From NCBI RefSeq assembly GCF_052161615.1, contig NZ_CP197417.1, positions 3,782,001 to 3,846,000 of the forward strand: a DNA stretch of 64,000 nt, in the 5' to 3' direction. Below are positions 17,340-25,700 of the stretch, one piece after another (the stretch's first letter is position 1; each line of letters begins with the position of its first letter). The stretch comes from Aeoliella sp052161615 (GTDB lineage Bacteria; Planctomycetota; Planctomycetia; Pirellulales; Lacipirellulaceae). The position numbers and the translations under genes are program-made. The notes below the pieces were generated by a model, which was not told where the DNA came from, made no database searches, and was given only the letters and a program-made list of their open reading frames with translations.

Positions 17340-17975
17340 TTATTGCCATTTTCGTTTGAGCAATATCCACGCATGTCGAAAAGCAGATGTTGGAGTTACA
17401 TCGCTCATTAGTAGCGAATAGATACCCCAGTGAAGGCCGATCAGCATAGCGTAGGCCACGAATGCGATCCAAGGATTTGCGAGCTGGATGAATACGGCTA
17501 GGCTGGCGATGAGCGAAGTCAAAGACGCAAACGCCATCCCTCTGAAAAACGGGACGTAATCTCCCGCTCGATTTAATAATCCCCGCGCGTTGGGTGTAAG
17601 GCCACTGCGTGTTAGCAGTAGGCTTTCGATTCCAAGTTTGTCGCTGACATGCTTTCTTATCAATTTGATGTCTGCGAAGTATTCACTCGAAGCTAGGGTC
17701 ACTAGACAGTAGTAGATGTATAAGCATAGCGCCGTGATCGTAAGTCCATACAGTACCCAAGCAGCGCAATTGGGCGACAGATGGCTACCAAGAGATGGTG
17801 AATTAGCCGCGTCTACTGACGCCGAGATTCCTAGATAGGAAGTGACCGCAGCAGGAATAAGGACGATCTTTCCGTACAAGTCGAATATCTTCATTCGCTG
17901 CTCCATCAAGAACTGTACGTGCTCTTGAAGCAATCTGTACTCGACCTCCAGAAGATGTTGATTGGACTCCGCCAT
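17340..17975 (-). CDS. Hypothetical four-helix membrane protein
   Basis: 211 residues from ATG at 17975, with GGCGAGG seven bases upstream. ATG at 17990 would add five residues. The N-terminus is an amphipathic helix (EVEYRLLQEHVQFLMEQRMK) followed by a membrane helix (IVLIPAAVTSYLGISASV). A second hydrophobic helix lies near residues 80-105 (VLYGLTITALCLYIYYCLV), and two more lie near 150-195. I recognise no family by name, but helix-plus-paired-membrane-segment proteins of this kind are widespread and uncharacterised. By hand count of four lines the region is about 50% GC, below its neighbours, which hints at acquisition. No partner gene is adjacent. Confidence 0.6.
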   Translation of the reverse strand: MAESNQHLLEVEYRLLQEHVQFLMEQRMKIFDLYGKIVLIPAAVTSYLGISASVDAANSPSLGSHLSPNCAAWVLYGLTITALCLYIYYCLVTLASSEYFADIKLIRKHVSDKLGIESLLLTRSGLTPNARGLLNRAGDYVPFFRGMAFASLTSLIASLAVFIQLANPWIAFVAYAMLIGLHWGIYSLLMSDVTPTSAFRHAWILLKRKWQ

Positions 17976-18080
17976 GCACGGCCTCGCCATTGTCCAGTGA
18001 GAGTTTACTTGAATAACGTACCGTCGACGTACGAGCTATAAGCTGCTTCTACTTCGTAACTCAATCTGTGGTATCGGAAA

Positions 18081-18114
18081 CAAAAAGGGCAGGTGCTCAT
18101 CACACCTGCCCTTT
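18081..18114 (-). terminator. Rho-independent terminator of dnaK
   Basis: AAAGGGCAGGTG (18084-18095) pairs perfectly with CACCTGCCCTTT (18103-18114). On the minus strand the stem is followed by TTTTTGTTT. It lies 30 bases past the dnaK stop. Confidence 0.9.
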
Positions 18115-18143
18115 CGCAATTCATTCGTGCGTAGCAGGTCCGC

Positions 18144-20060
18144 TTAACTCTCCTTCACCTCGAACTCGGCGTCCATCACGTCGTCGTCCTTGCCGCCGGC
18201 GGTCGCGCCGGCGGTTTGGTCGTCGACGTTCGAGCCGTCGGCCGAGGCTTTGCTGTACATCGCCGCGCTCATCGCGTGGCTGGCGGCTTCGAGTTCGGAC
18301 ACGGCGGACTTGATGGCCGCCGGGTCGTCGCCCTTTGCCTTCTCGCGTACCTTGGCGATGGCCGCTTCGATCGGGGCCTTGTCGTTATCGCTGATCTTGT
18401 CGGCGTTTTCCTTCAAGGTCTTCTCGACTTGGTAGGCCAAGCTATCCGCGCGGTTGCGCTGTTCGACGAGCTCGCGCTTCTTCTTGTCCTCGTCGGCGTG
18501 GGCCGCGGCGTCTTCCTGCATCTTCTTGATCTCGGCTTCGCTGAGACCGGAAGACTGCTCGATTTTCACCTTGTGCTCTTTGCCGGTACCGAGGTCCTTG
18601 GCGGCCACGTTCAGGATGCCGTTGGCGTCGAGGTCGAACTTCACTTCGATCTGCGGCACGCCACGCGGCGCTGGCGGGATCCCTTCGAGGTTGAACTCGC
18701 CCAGCAGCCGGTTGTCGGCACACATCTCGCGTTCGCCCTGGAACACGCGAACGGTCACCGCGGTCTGATTGTCGTCGGCGGTGCTAAACACCTGCTTGCG
18801 CTCGACCGGAATGGTGGTGTTCTTCTCCACCAGCTTAGTCATCACGCCACCCAGGGTTTCGATACCGAGCGACAACGGCGTCACGTCGAGCAGCAGGATG
18901 TCCTGCACGTCGCCCGCGAGCACGCCACCTTGGATCGCGGCACCAACGGCCACCACTTCGTCGGGGTTCACGCCCTTGTGCGGGTCCTTGCCAAAGATTG
19001 CCTTGACCAGTTCCTGCACCTTGGGAATACGCGTCGAACCACCCACGAGCACCACTTCGTCAATCTTCGACGGATCGAGCTTGGCGTCCTTCAGCGCTTG
19101 CATCACGGGACCACGCACTCGCTCCACCAAACCGTCGACCAGTTGTTCGAACTGGGCACGGGTGATGTTGAGCTGCAAGTGCTTTGGCCCGCTGGCATCG
19201 GCGGTGATGAACGGCAGGTTGATGTCGGTAGCCTGGGCGGAGCTCAGCTCCTTCTTGGCCTTTTCGCACGCTTCCTGCAGACGCTGCAGAGCCATCGTGT
19301 CCTTGCGGAGATCGATGCCCTGCTCTTTCTTGAACTCGTCCGCGACGTAGTTGATCAACGCTTGATCGAAGTCGTCGCCACCGAGGTGGGTATCGCCGTT
19401 GGTGCTGATGACGCGGAACACGCCATCGGCCACTTCGAGGATCGACACGTCGAATGTACCACCACCAAGGTCGAACACGCAGATCGTCTCTTGCGCCTTC
19501 TTATCGAGACCATAAGCGAGCGACGCAGCGGTCGGCTCGTTGATGATGCGTGCGACTTCGAGGCCGGCGATTTGACCGGCGTCCTTGGTCGCCTGACGCT
19601 GGGCGTCGTTGAAGTACGCGGGCACCGTGATGACGGCCTTGTTCACTTTGTGACCCAAGTACGCTTCGGCCGACTCTTTGAGCTTCACCAAAATCTTGGC
19701 GGAGATCTCGGGGGGAGTGAACTCCTTACCCGCGTTACCCGCGATATCGACCTTCACGTAGTCGTCGGCACCGCCGACCACCTTATAGGGCACCATCTTC
19801 TCTTCACCGGCCACTTCGCCGTGACGCCGGCCCATGAAGCGCTTGATGGAGTAGATGGTCTTGGTTGGGTTGGTGACCGCCTGGCGACGTGCGGGCTCGC
19901 CGACGAGCACTTCGCCCTTGTCGGTGAACGCGACCACGCTGGGGGTCAGCCGATTGCCTTCGGGATTGGGAATGACCTTGGCTTCTTTGCCTTCCATCAC
20001 GGCAACCACGGAGTTAGTGGTGCCCAGGTCGATTCCGATGATTTTTTCGCCACTAGCCAT
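18144..20060 (-). CDS. dnaK: Chaperone DnaK (Hsp70)
   Basis: 638 residues, full length. The nucleotide-binding domain begins with IIGIDLGTTNSVVAVMEG, with the phosphate-2 motif CVFDLGGGTFDVSILE and the adenosine motif VGGSTRIPKVQELV. The interdomain linker is VQDILLLDVTPLSLGIE. The substrate-binding domain and helical lid follow, ending in an acidic tail (DDDVMDAEFEVKES), typical of bacterial DnaK. It folds and refolds proteins with ATP, DnaJ and GrpE. Neither dnaJ nor grpE is adjacent. A GAGAGG ribosome site precedes the start by six bases. The gene is monocistronic as far as can be seen, with a strong terminator. Confidence 0.98.
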   Translation of the reverse strand: MASGEKIIGIDLGTTNSVVAVMEGKEAKVIPNPEGNRLTPSVVAFTDKGEVLVGEPARRQAVTNPTKTIYSIKRFMGRRHGEVAGEEKMVPYKVVGGADDYVKVDIAGNAGKEFTPPEISAKILVKLKESAEAYLGHKVNKAVITVPAYFNDAQRQATKDAGQIAGLEVARIINEPTAASLAYGLDKKAQETICVFDLGGGTFDVSILEVADGVFRVISTNGDTHLGGDDFDQALINYVADEFKKEQGIDLRKDTMALQRLQEACEKAKKELSSAQATDINLPFITADASGPKHLQLNITRAQFEQLVDGLVERVRGPVMQALKDAKLDPSKIDEVVLVGGSTRIPKVQELVKAIFGKDPHKGVNPDEVVAVGAAIQGGVLAGDVQDILLLDVTPLSLGIETLGGVMTKLVEKNTTIPVERKQVFSTADDNQTAVTVRVFQGEREMCADNRLLGEFNLEGIPPAPRGVPQIEVKFDLDANGILNVAAKDLGTGKEHKVKIEQSSGLSEAEIKKMQEDAAAHADEDKKKRELVEQRNRADSLAYQVEKTLKENADKISDNDKAPIEAAIAKVREKAKGDDPAAIKSAVSELEAASHAMSAAMYSKASADGSNVDDQTAGATAGGKDDDVMDAEFEVKES

Positions 20061-20462
20061 GAGAATCCTCTCTCTCTTCGCGGGGTGCCGCCACCTACGA
20101 ATGGGCGGCGATGCGAACGTAATATTGTTAACTCGGGTAGGTAAGTTTAGGTTGTGACCGGACAGTACGTACCGGTACGCGGCAGGACAAAAGCAAAGGC
20201 CGTGCCGATCCCTTGGCGGTCACCCTACAATGACGTAAACTACTTATCGACAAAGACTTACAACTTGCCTCCGGACGGTGGACACTTGGGAGTGGCCAGT
20301 CATTGCCTGCCAAATTGACGGTTGGGGGTTTGCTAGCACTGGCATCCGTGTCGAAACTGGCAGCCAACTTGGCAGTCGGTGTGGGGAGCTACAATTGCGT
20401 TACCGAACTTGGGCTGGCTAATCCGCAAGCGGCTGCTAGCGGCTTAGGCAGAGGAATCACAA
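20061..20462. promoter_or_regulatory. Divergent promoter region of dnaK and pheA
   Basis: 402 bases with no plausible gene. No CIRCE inverted repeat (TTAGCACTC-N9-GAGTGCTAA) is present. A 12-bp palindrome CGTACCGGTACG lies near 20167-20178. Toward pheA, TTGGCA (20369-20374) and TACAAT (20390-20395) are separated by 15 bases, which is short for sigma-70, so this is a weak promoter candidate. The dnaK promoter must lie in the left half, but I cannot assign it. Confidence 0.35.
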
Positions 20463-21512
20463 ATGGCCAAAAAGAAGACAACACGCCCCTCGGGTCCCAG
20501 CCGCGAGATCGACGCGCTCGATCGCGAGTTGCTGAAGCTGCTCGCCGCGCGGGCGGAGCTCGCGGCACGGGATCACGAGGTCGGTCGCGATGCGGCGGCG
20601 AAAGCCGTCGAGCGCAATCGCGGCCCGCTGGCGGGCGACGCGGTGGCGGCGGTGTTTCGTGAGGTTGTCGCCGCGTGCCGGACTCTCGCCCACACCGAGC
20701 GAATCGCCTACCTGGGCCCCGAGCACACGTTCAGCCACATCGCGGCCATCGAGCAGTTCGGCGCGGCGGCCGAGTTAGTGCCTGTCGCAACGATTGCCGC
20801 GGTGTTCGAAGAAGTCGAACGTGGCACGGCGGCATACGGCATTGTTCCGATGGAGAACTCAACCGACGGCCGGGTGAGCGACACACTTGAGTGCTTCTCC
20901 AAGGCGAGCGTGAGCATTTGTGGCGAGTTGCCCCTTACGATTCACCACTGCCTGGTGGGCTCGGGCGAACGGTCGCAGGTTCGGCGGGTGGAGAGCAAAC
21001 CCCAAGCCCTTTCGCAGTGCCGAAACTGGCTCGCCAAGCACCTGCCACAAGCCGAGTGCCACCCGGTGGCAAGCACGGCAGACGCCGCGCAGCGTGCCGC
21101 CAGCGACCCGACGGTGGCGGCGATTTGCAGCGCCCAGGCAGCCACGGAGTATGGCCTTTCGATGCTGGCGGCGAACATTGAGGATAATAAGGACAATGTG
21201 ACTCGCTTTGCGGTTATTGGCCGCGAGATGGCCAAGAAGACGGGCAACGACAAAACGGCCCTCATGCTCGAAATCAGCCACGAGCCGGGCGCCCTGGCCG
21301 ATGCGATGGCCGTGTTCAAACGGAATCGGCTGAATATGACCTGGATCGAGAGCTTCCCGGTAGCGGGAAGCCGGGGTCGGTACCTGTTCTTCATCGAGTT
21401 CGTCGGCCACGCCACCGAAGCCCGCAGCAAGAAGGCGATCGGGGCCCTGGAGAAGAAGGCCCAGCAGCTCGTGGTGCTCGGGTCCTATGCGCATCGGGAG
21501 CCAATCGGCTAG
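20463..21512 (+). CDS. pheA: Prephenate dehydratase (P-protein) with reduced chorismate mutase domain
   Basis: 349 residues. Residues about 13-75 are an AroQ-type chorismate mutase segment (REIDALDRELLKLLAARAEL, later AVFREVVAACR). Prephenate dehydratase follows (IAYLGPEHTFSHIAAIEQFG, TAAYGIVPMENSTDGRV, and DNVTRFAVIG with the catalytic Thr-Arg-Phe). An ACT domain at about 265-345 (EPGALADAMAVFKRNRLNMT, then WIESFP) should bind phenylalanine for feedback control. The dehydratase half looks complete. The mutase half is about 13 residues shorter than usual between helices 1 and 3 and lacks the counterparts of E. coli Lys39, Arg51 and Glu52. It acts in phenylalanine synthesis, next to the DAHP synthase gene. 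Confidence 0.93.
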   Translation: MAKKKTTRPSGPSREIDALDRELLKLLAARAELAARDHEVGRDAAAKAVERNRGPLAGDAVAAVFREVVAACRTLAHTERIAYLGPEHTFSHIAAIEQFGAAAELVPVATIAAVFEEVERGTAAYGIVPMENSTDGRVSDTLECFSKASVSICGELPLTIHHCLVGSGERSQVRRVESKPQALSQCRNWLAKHLPQAECHPVASTADAAQRAASDPTVAAICSAQAATEYGLSMLAANIEDNKDNVTRFAVIGREMAKKTGNDKTALMLEISHEPGALADAMAVFKRNRLNMTWIESFPVAGSRGRYLFFIEFVGHATEARSKKAIGALEKKAQQLVVLGSYAHREPIG

Positions 21513-21538
21513 GATTTGGGGACGATTTTCCCACGGTT

Positions 21539-21602
21539 GTAGCTGAATTCGCCAGAATTCAGACTTCTCCCCAACAGCCCGAATTCTTGCGAATCCGGCT
21601 AC
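21539..21602. repeat. Imperfect palindrome between pheA and aroF
   Basis: GTAGCTGAATTCGCCAGAAT (arm 21539-21562) pairs imperfectly, about 19 of 24 positions, with the arm at 21579-21602 ending GCGAATCCGGCTAC. The two arms also read as two copies of a GAATTCnnnnGAATTC-like unit. It may be a dispersed repeat. It overlaps the aroF leader. Confidence 0.6.
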
Positions 21603-21632
21603 GATCCCGAGTAACCAGGCTTCCCCTCCCCC

Positions 21633-22658
21633 ATGATCATTATTCTGAAGAACGGTGCCACGGAAGAGCAAGTCGCTCATGTGGTGGAACGCATTGAAGC
21701 CATGGGCTTGCAGGCTCATTTGAGCAAGGGTACCTACCGCACCGTCATCGGTGTGATTGGCGACGAGGAGAAGATTCGCTCCGCCCCGCTCATGGCGATT
21801 CCGGGCGTTGAGGAGGCGGTGCCCGTGTTGCCGGCTTTCAAACTGGCGAGCCGCGAGGCGCATCCGCAGTCGACCATTGTGGAAGTTGGCAGTGGCAAAA
21901 CGATTACCAAGATCGGCGGCGGGCACTTTGGCATGATCGCCGGCCCGTGTGCCATCGAGAGTGCCGAGCGCCTCGACGAGATCGCCGGCTCGATCAAGGC
22001 TTCGGGGGCTAATATCCTCCGCGGCGGCGCCTATAAGCCACGCACCAGCCCGTACGCCTTTCAGGGTCTCGGCGAAGAGGGCCTCAAGATTCTGCGCGAT
22101 GTCGGACGGAAGCATGGCCTACCGACCGTCACCGAGGCGATCGACCCCCGTCACGTAGAACTAATTGCCGAATACACCGACATGATTCAGCTCGGTGCGC
22201 GGAACATGCAGAACTTCGTCCTGCTCACCGAAGTCGGCAAGACCGGTAAGCCCGTGCTGATGAAACGCGGCATGGCGGCGACGGTAAAAGACCTGCTAAT
22301 GAGCGCCGAGTACGTCATCGCGAGCGGCTCGATGCAGGTTGTGCTGTGCGAGCGTGGCATCAAGGGCATCGATAATGCGTGCCGCAACATGCTCGACATC
22401 GCGGCGGTGGCTCAGGTGCAGTTGATGTCGCACTTGCCAATCATTGTCGACCCGAGCCACGCCACGGGCCGGCCTGAAATCATCCCTTCGTGTGCCCTGG
22501 CTGCCGCGGCGAGTGGCGCCGACGGTATTCACATCGAAGTCCACAACTGCCCCGAAGACGCCATGAGCGACGGCCCGCAAGCGCTGCTCCCCGAGCAGTA
22601 CGCGACACTGGCCGCGCAGATTCGGAAGGTGGCGGCGGTCGTGGGCAAAACGTTCTAG
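21633..22658 (+). CDS. aroF: 3-deoxy-7-phosphoheptulonate synthase, type I-beta
   Basis: 341 residues. Residues 1-70 are a ferredoxin-like regulatory domain (MIIILKNGATEEQVAHVVER). The rest is the DAHP-synthase barrel: GMIAGPCAIES, GAYKPRTSPYAFQGLGEEG, QLGARNMQNFVLL, VLMKRGMAATVKDLLMSAEY and PIIVDPSHATGR. The N-terminal domain is the one used for tyrosine/phenylalanine feedback in Thermotoga-type enzymes. The enzyme joins phosphoenolpyruvate and erythrose-4-phosphate, the first step toward aromatic amino acids. It follows pheA by 120 bases on the same strand. The gap holds a palindrome, so co-transcription is possible but not certain. Confidence 0.95.
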   Translation: MIIILKNGATEEQVAHVVERIEAMGLQAHLSKGTYRTVIGVIGDEEKIRSAPLMAIPGVEEAVPVLPAFKLASREAHPQSTIVEVGSGKTITKIGGGHFGMIAGPCAIESAERLDEIAGSIKASGANILRGGAYKPRTSPYAFQGLGEEGLKILRDVGRKHGLPTVTEAIDPRHVELIAEYTDMIQLGARNMQNFVLLTEVGKTGKPVLMKRGMAATVKDLLMSAEYVIASGSMQVVLCERGIKGIDNACRNMLDIAAVAQVQLMSHLPIIVDPSHATGRPEIIPSCALAAAASGADGIHIEVHNCPEDAMSDGPQALLPEQYATLAAQIRKVAAVVGKTF

Positions 22659-22668
22659 AGGCGTTCCC

Positions 22669-22752
22669 CGTTTAACGCCCAGCCGCAGGCGCCGGCTTCA
22701 TCACCACAAATCATTGCCACGCTAGCCGGCGCCTACGGCTGGGCGTTAAACG
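22669..22752. repeat. 84-bp palindrome with 28-bp arms between aroF and tpiA
   Basis: The left arm 22669-22696 (CGTTTAACGCCCAGCCGCAG...) and right arm 22725-22752 match at 27 of 28 positions around a 28-base loop. It begins 11 bases after the aroF stop and could terminate or shield aroF transcripts, though no T-tract follows. Confidence 0.85.
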
Positions 22753-22776
22753 AACAAACTTTGGAGACCCCTAATC

Positions 22777-23529
22777 ATGCGTCGCCCCCTAATCGCTGGT
22801 AACTGGAAGATGAACACCAATCGTGCCGAGGCCGTGGCGTTGGCCGAGGGCGTGGCGAAGGGTTCGGGCGAGATCAAGAACGCCGACCTGCTCGTCTGCC
22901 CGCCGGCGATTTACCTGGAGTCGGTTGGTAAGGCCCTCACGGGTTCGAGCGTCGCGCTGGGTGCCCAGAACATGTACGCCAAGGGCAATGGGGCGTTCAC
23001 GGGCGAGACCAGTGCCGCGATGCTGTCGGACGTTGGTGCCGAGTTTGTGATACTGGGTCACAGCGAACGCCGGGCGCTGATGGGCGAGACCGACGCCGTG
23101 GTCAACGAGAAGACCCTGGCAGCCCTGGCTGCCGGGCTGACCCCCATTGTGTGCGTCGGCGAACTGCTGGAGGAGCGCGAGGCGGGCAAGACGGGCGAAG
23201 TGATCGCTACCCAGTTTGCCGGGTCGCTCGCGGGCCTTTCGGCCGAGCAGCTGGGCAAAATCGTGATTGCCTACGAGCCGGTTTGGGCCATTGGCACCGG
23301 AAAAGTGGCCTCGCCCGAGCAGGCCGAGGAAGTGCATGCTGACCTTCGCAGATTGCTCACCGAAAGCTACAATGGCGAGATTGCCGACAAAGTCCGCATC
23401 CTTTATGGGGGCAGCGTCAAGCCAAGCAACGCGGCGGAACTGATGTCGCAGCCCAACGTCGATGGGGCCTTGGTGGGTGGTGCGAGCCTGAAAGCCGAAG
23501 ACTTTCTGGGCATTGCCGCCGCCATTTAG
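22777..23529 (+). CDS. tpiA: Triosephosphate isomerase
   Basis: 250 residues, full length. The signature residues are present: NWKMNTN near the start (Asn and Lys of the active site), ILGHSERR (catalytic His), VIAYEPVWAIGTGK (catalytic Glu and flexible loop) and LYGGSVKPSNA (phosphate grip). It interconverts dihydroxyacetone phosphate and glyceraldehyde-3-phosphate in glycolysis. GGAG lies ten bases before the ATG. It heads the tpiA-secG-yicC-gmk-omega order on the plus strand. Confidence 0.97.
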   Translation: MRRPLIAGNWKMNTNRAEAVALAEGVAKGSGEIKNADLLVCPPAIYLESVGKALTGSSVALGAQNMYAKGNGAFTGETSAAMLSDVGAEFVILGHSERRALMGETDAVVNEKTLAALAAGLTPIVCVGELLEEREAGKTGEVIATQFAGSLAGLSAEQLGKIVIAYEPVWAIGTGKVASPEQAEEVHADLRRLLTESYNGEIADKVRILYGGSVKPSNAAELMSQPNVDGALVGGASLKAEDFLGIAAAI

Positions 23530-23595
23530 TGCGTCCGCCTAACCTGCCACCAACACACTTGCCGAACCGGATTCGGCTCAACCACTTTCGAGACT

Positions 23596-24054
23596 ATGGA
23601 ACTCCTGTTCAAAGTTGCCCTGTTTCTGATCGCCGTGTTCATGATCCTGCTCATTCTCGTGCAGAAGGGTAAGGGCGGCGGTCTGGCCGGGGCACTCGGC
23701 GGACCGGGTGGTTCCAGTGCGTTCGGCGCGAAGGCCGGCGACGCGTTTACTCGCATCACCGCTTACACGGCACTCGTCTGGATGTTCGTCTGCATCTCGG
23801 CCGCCCTCTACTTCTCGGGTGGTCGCAGTGGTGCGGAGGACAAGTTTAGCAACCTGGGCTCGCGTCGCTCGGCCCCAGCCACCGAAGGTGCTGCTGCTGG
23901 CGAAGCCGGCGCCGAGGGTGCTGGTGCCGCTACTGAGTCGACCGATACCCCAGCCGCGGATGCTCCTGCCGCGGAAACGCCCGCCGCTGGTGCCGCTTCC
24001 GAATCGACTTCGAGCGAGCCCGCTGCCGAGACCACTGAGTCGGCTTCCGAGTAA
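23596..24054 (+). CDS. secG: Preprotein translocase subunit SecG with long low-complexity tail
   Basis: 152 residues. The first 75 carry the SecG fold: helix 1 (LLFKVALFLIAVFMILLILV), the conserved QKGKGGGLAGALGGPGGSSA loop, and helix 2 (ITAYTALVWMFVCISAALYF). The remaining about 70 residues are an Ala/Glu/Thr/Pro-rich tail (for example APATEGAAAGEAGAEGAGAA), much longer than in the enterobacterial protein. SecG assists SecYE-driven export at the inner membrane. The gene lies 66 bases after tpiA, a common pairing. Confidence 0.93.
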   Translation: MELLFKVALFLIAVFMILLILVQKGKGGGLAGALGGPGGSSAFGAKAGDAFTRITAYTALVWMFVCISAALYFSGGRSGAEDKFSNLGSRRSAPATEGAAAGEAGAEGAGAATESTDTPAADAPAAETPAAGAASESTSSEPAAETTESASE

Positions 24055-24096
24055 TTCTCCCCGTTCGCTCTCACCGCTGCGGGAGGCATTACTGCC

Positions 24097-24981
24097 ATGC
24101 TGCTGAGCATGACCGGCTTTGGCGAAGCCCATAATCGCTTCGACACCATGAGCGTGGCTGTCGAGCTGCGCACCATCAATTCGCGGCACTACAAGCTGAG
24201 CCTACGGACGAACGAGGGCTACGGAGCCCTTGAACCGCAAATCGACGCCGTGGTTCGTAAACGGATTCGCCGCGGCACCGTGCAGCTCAATCTGCACGTC
24301 CAGCGGGCGAGCACGCCGGACGATTATCGCCTGAACGTCGACGTGCTGAAGAGCTACATCGCTCAGGCACAAGTGGTTGCGAAGGCGACCGGGTCGTCGC
24401 TCGAAATCCCCATCGCACCGCTATTGTCGCTGCCCGGCGTGATCGACGATCGCCGCGCCCCTGAGCAGGACTCGCTGGAAGACTGGCCGCAGATCGAGCC
24501 GACGCTCCGCGAAGCGCTCGCCGCGCTCACGAAGATGCGCGAGGCAGAAGGGCGTGCCCTGGCGACGGACCTCCTCGAGAACTGCCACATCATCGACCAG
24601 CAGGTTGCCGCCATCGAACAGCGGGCTCCCAACGTGACGGTCGGCTATCGCGAACGCCTGACCGATCGCGTGAACCGGGCGCTGTCGGAACTGAACGTTA
24701 CGGTTCAACCCGCCGACCTGCTCCGCGAGCTGAGCCTGTTCGTTGACAAGAGCGACATCAGCGAAGAAATCGTGCGGCTGAAAAGCCACATGTCGCAGTT
24801 CGCCACGAACGTCGACGCCAAGGAAAGCTCGGGCCGGAAGCTGGAGTTCATCTCGCAAGAGATGGGCCGCGAGATCAACACCATTGGCTCGAAGGCCAAC
24901 GACACCGAGATCAGCCAGTACGTGGTGGAGATGAAGGCCGCGCTCGAGCGGATTCGCGAGCAAGTACAAAATGTGGAATGA
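24097..24981 (+). CDS. yicC: YicC family endoribonuclease
   Basis: 294 residues, the family's normal length. The N-terminus MLLSMTGFGEA and VELRTINSRHYKLSLR, and the C-terminus GRKLEFISQEMGREINTIGS followed by KANDTEISQYVVEMKAALER, are the two hallmark blocks. E. coli YicC is reported to cut RNA, but the substrate here is unknown. It sits between secG and gmk, the widely conserved yicC-gmk pairing. The TGA stop overlaps the first bases of the 74-bp repeat that separates it from gmk. Confidence 0.93.
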   Translation: MLLSMTGFGEAHNRFDTMSVAVELRTINSRHYKLSLRTNEGYGALEPQIDAVVRKRIRRGTVQLNLHVQRASTPDDYRLNVDVLKSYIAQAQVVAKATGSSLEIPIAPLLSLPGVIDDRRAPEQDSLEDWPQIEPTLREALAALTKMREAEGRALATDLLENCHIIDQQVAAIEQRAPNVTVGYRERLTDRVNRALSELNVTVQPADLLRELSLFVDKSDISEEIVRLKSHMSQFATNVDAKESSGRKLEFISQEMGREINTIGSKANDTEISQYVVEMKAALERIREQVQNVE

Positions 24982-25050
24982 CCAATGGCGAATTTCCAAT
25001 GACCAATGCATTGAAATTTGCTGGTCATTATTAATTCGTCATTGGGGATT
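24977..25050. repeat. 74-bp palindromic element, copy 1 (between yicC and gmk)
   Basis: It begins AATGACCAATGGCGAATT and ends AATTCGTCATTGGGGATT, imperfect inverted ends. AATGACCAATG occurs again inside. The yicC stop codon is inside the element. The same-length copy 2 lies at 25991-26064. Confidence 0.85.
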
Positions 25051-25103
25051 AAGCCCCTTTTCCGGCGGAGTCTAGCAGGCCGGAAGTTGCGATCTAGAAC
25101 CCT

Positions 25104-25700
25104 ATGCTCATCCCCGGTCAACTCGTCATCATCTCTGGGCCTTCGGGCGCGGGGAAGTCGACGGTCGTGGCGGGAATTCTAAAGCGGCTGGCCCCCAAGA
25201 TTCGGCTGAGTGTCTCGGCCACGACCCGCTCGCCCCGGCCGGGCGAGACGGACGGTGTCCAGTACCATTTCCTGACGCCCGAGGAGTTTGCCGCTCGCCG
25301 CGAGGCGGGAGATTTCCTGGAATGCATGGAAGTATTCGGCCGCGGGCACTGGTACGGGACGCTTTTTGACGAGGTGAGGCCTAGTCTAGCCCGGGGGCAA
25401 TGGGTTATTCTAGAAATCGACGTGGACGGTGCGCGCCGAGCCCTCGACGAGTTTCCCGAGGCTGTGACGATCTTCATCACCGTGGGTGGCGAGACCCCGG
25501 AAGAGCGGGAGGCCGAGCTGGAACGCCGGCTGCGAGACCGCAAGACAGAAAGCGAAGAGGCGATCCGCCGCCGCCTGGAAGTCGCCCGCCACGAGCTGGC
25601 CCAAGCCGATACTTACAAATACCAGGTGGTGAACGACCAGGTCGACGCCACTATCGCCAACGTTGTCGCCTTACTGGCACAAGAGGGATTCGAAGCATGA
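25104..25700 (+). CDS. gmk: Guanylate kinase
   Basis: 198 residues. The P-loop SGPSGAGKSTV is at the N-terminus. SVSATTRSPRPGETDGVQYHF and FLECMEVFGRGHWYGT form the GMP-binding region. ILEIDVDGARRA and the lid FITVGGETPEEREAELERRL follow. It phosphorylates GMP to GDP. The stop overlaps the start of the omega-like gene (ATGA), indicating translational coupling. An insertion near residues 125-140 makes the lid slightly longer than in E. coli. Confidence 0.96.
   Translation: MLIPGQLVIISGPSGAGKSTVVAGILKRLAPKIRLSVSATTRSPRPGETDGVQYHFLTPEEFAARREAGDFLECMEVFGRGHWYGTLFDEVRPSLARGQWVILEIDVDGARRALDEFPEAVTIFITVGGETPEEREAELERRLRDRKTESEEAIRRRLEVARHELAQADTYKYQVVNDQVDATIANVVALLAQEGFEA

Noticed and set aside
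18216..20144. A 642-codon open frame antisense to dnaK
   Set aside because: Long antisense frames over dnaK are a usual side effect of its GC-rich codon pattern. The minus strand encodes a clear DnaK with a ribosome site and terminator.
20061..20462. CIRCE operator for dnaK
   Set aside because: No TTAGCACTC/GAGTGCTAA inverted pair was found in the upstream region.
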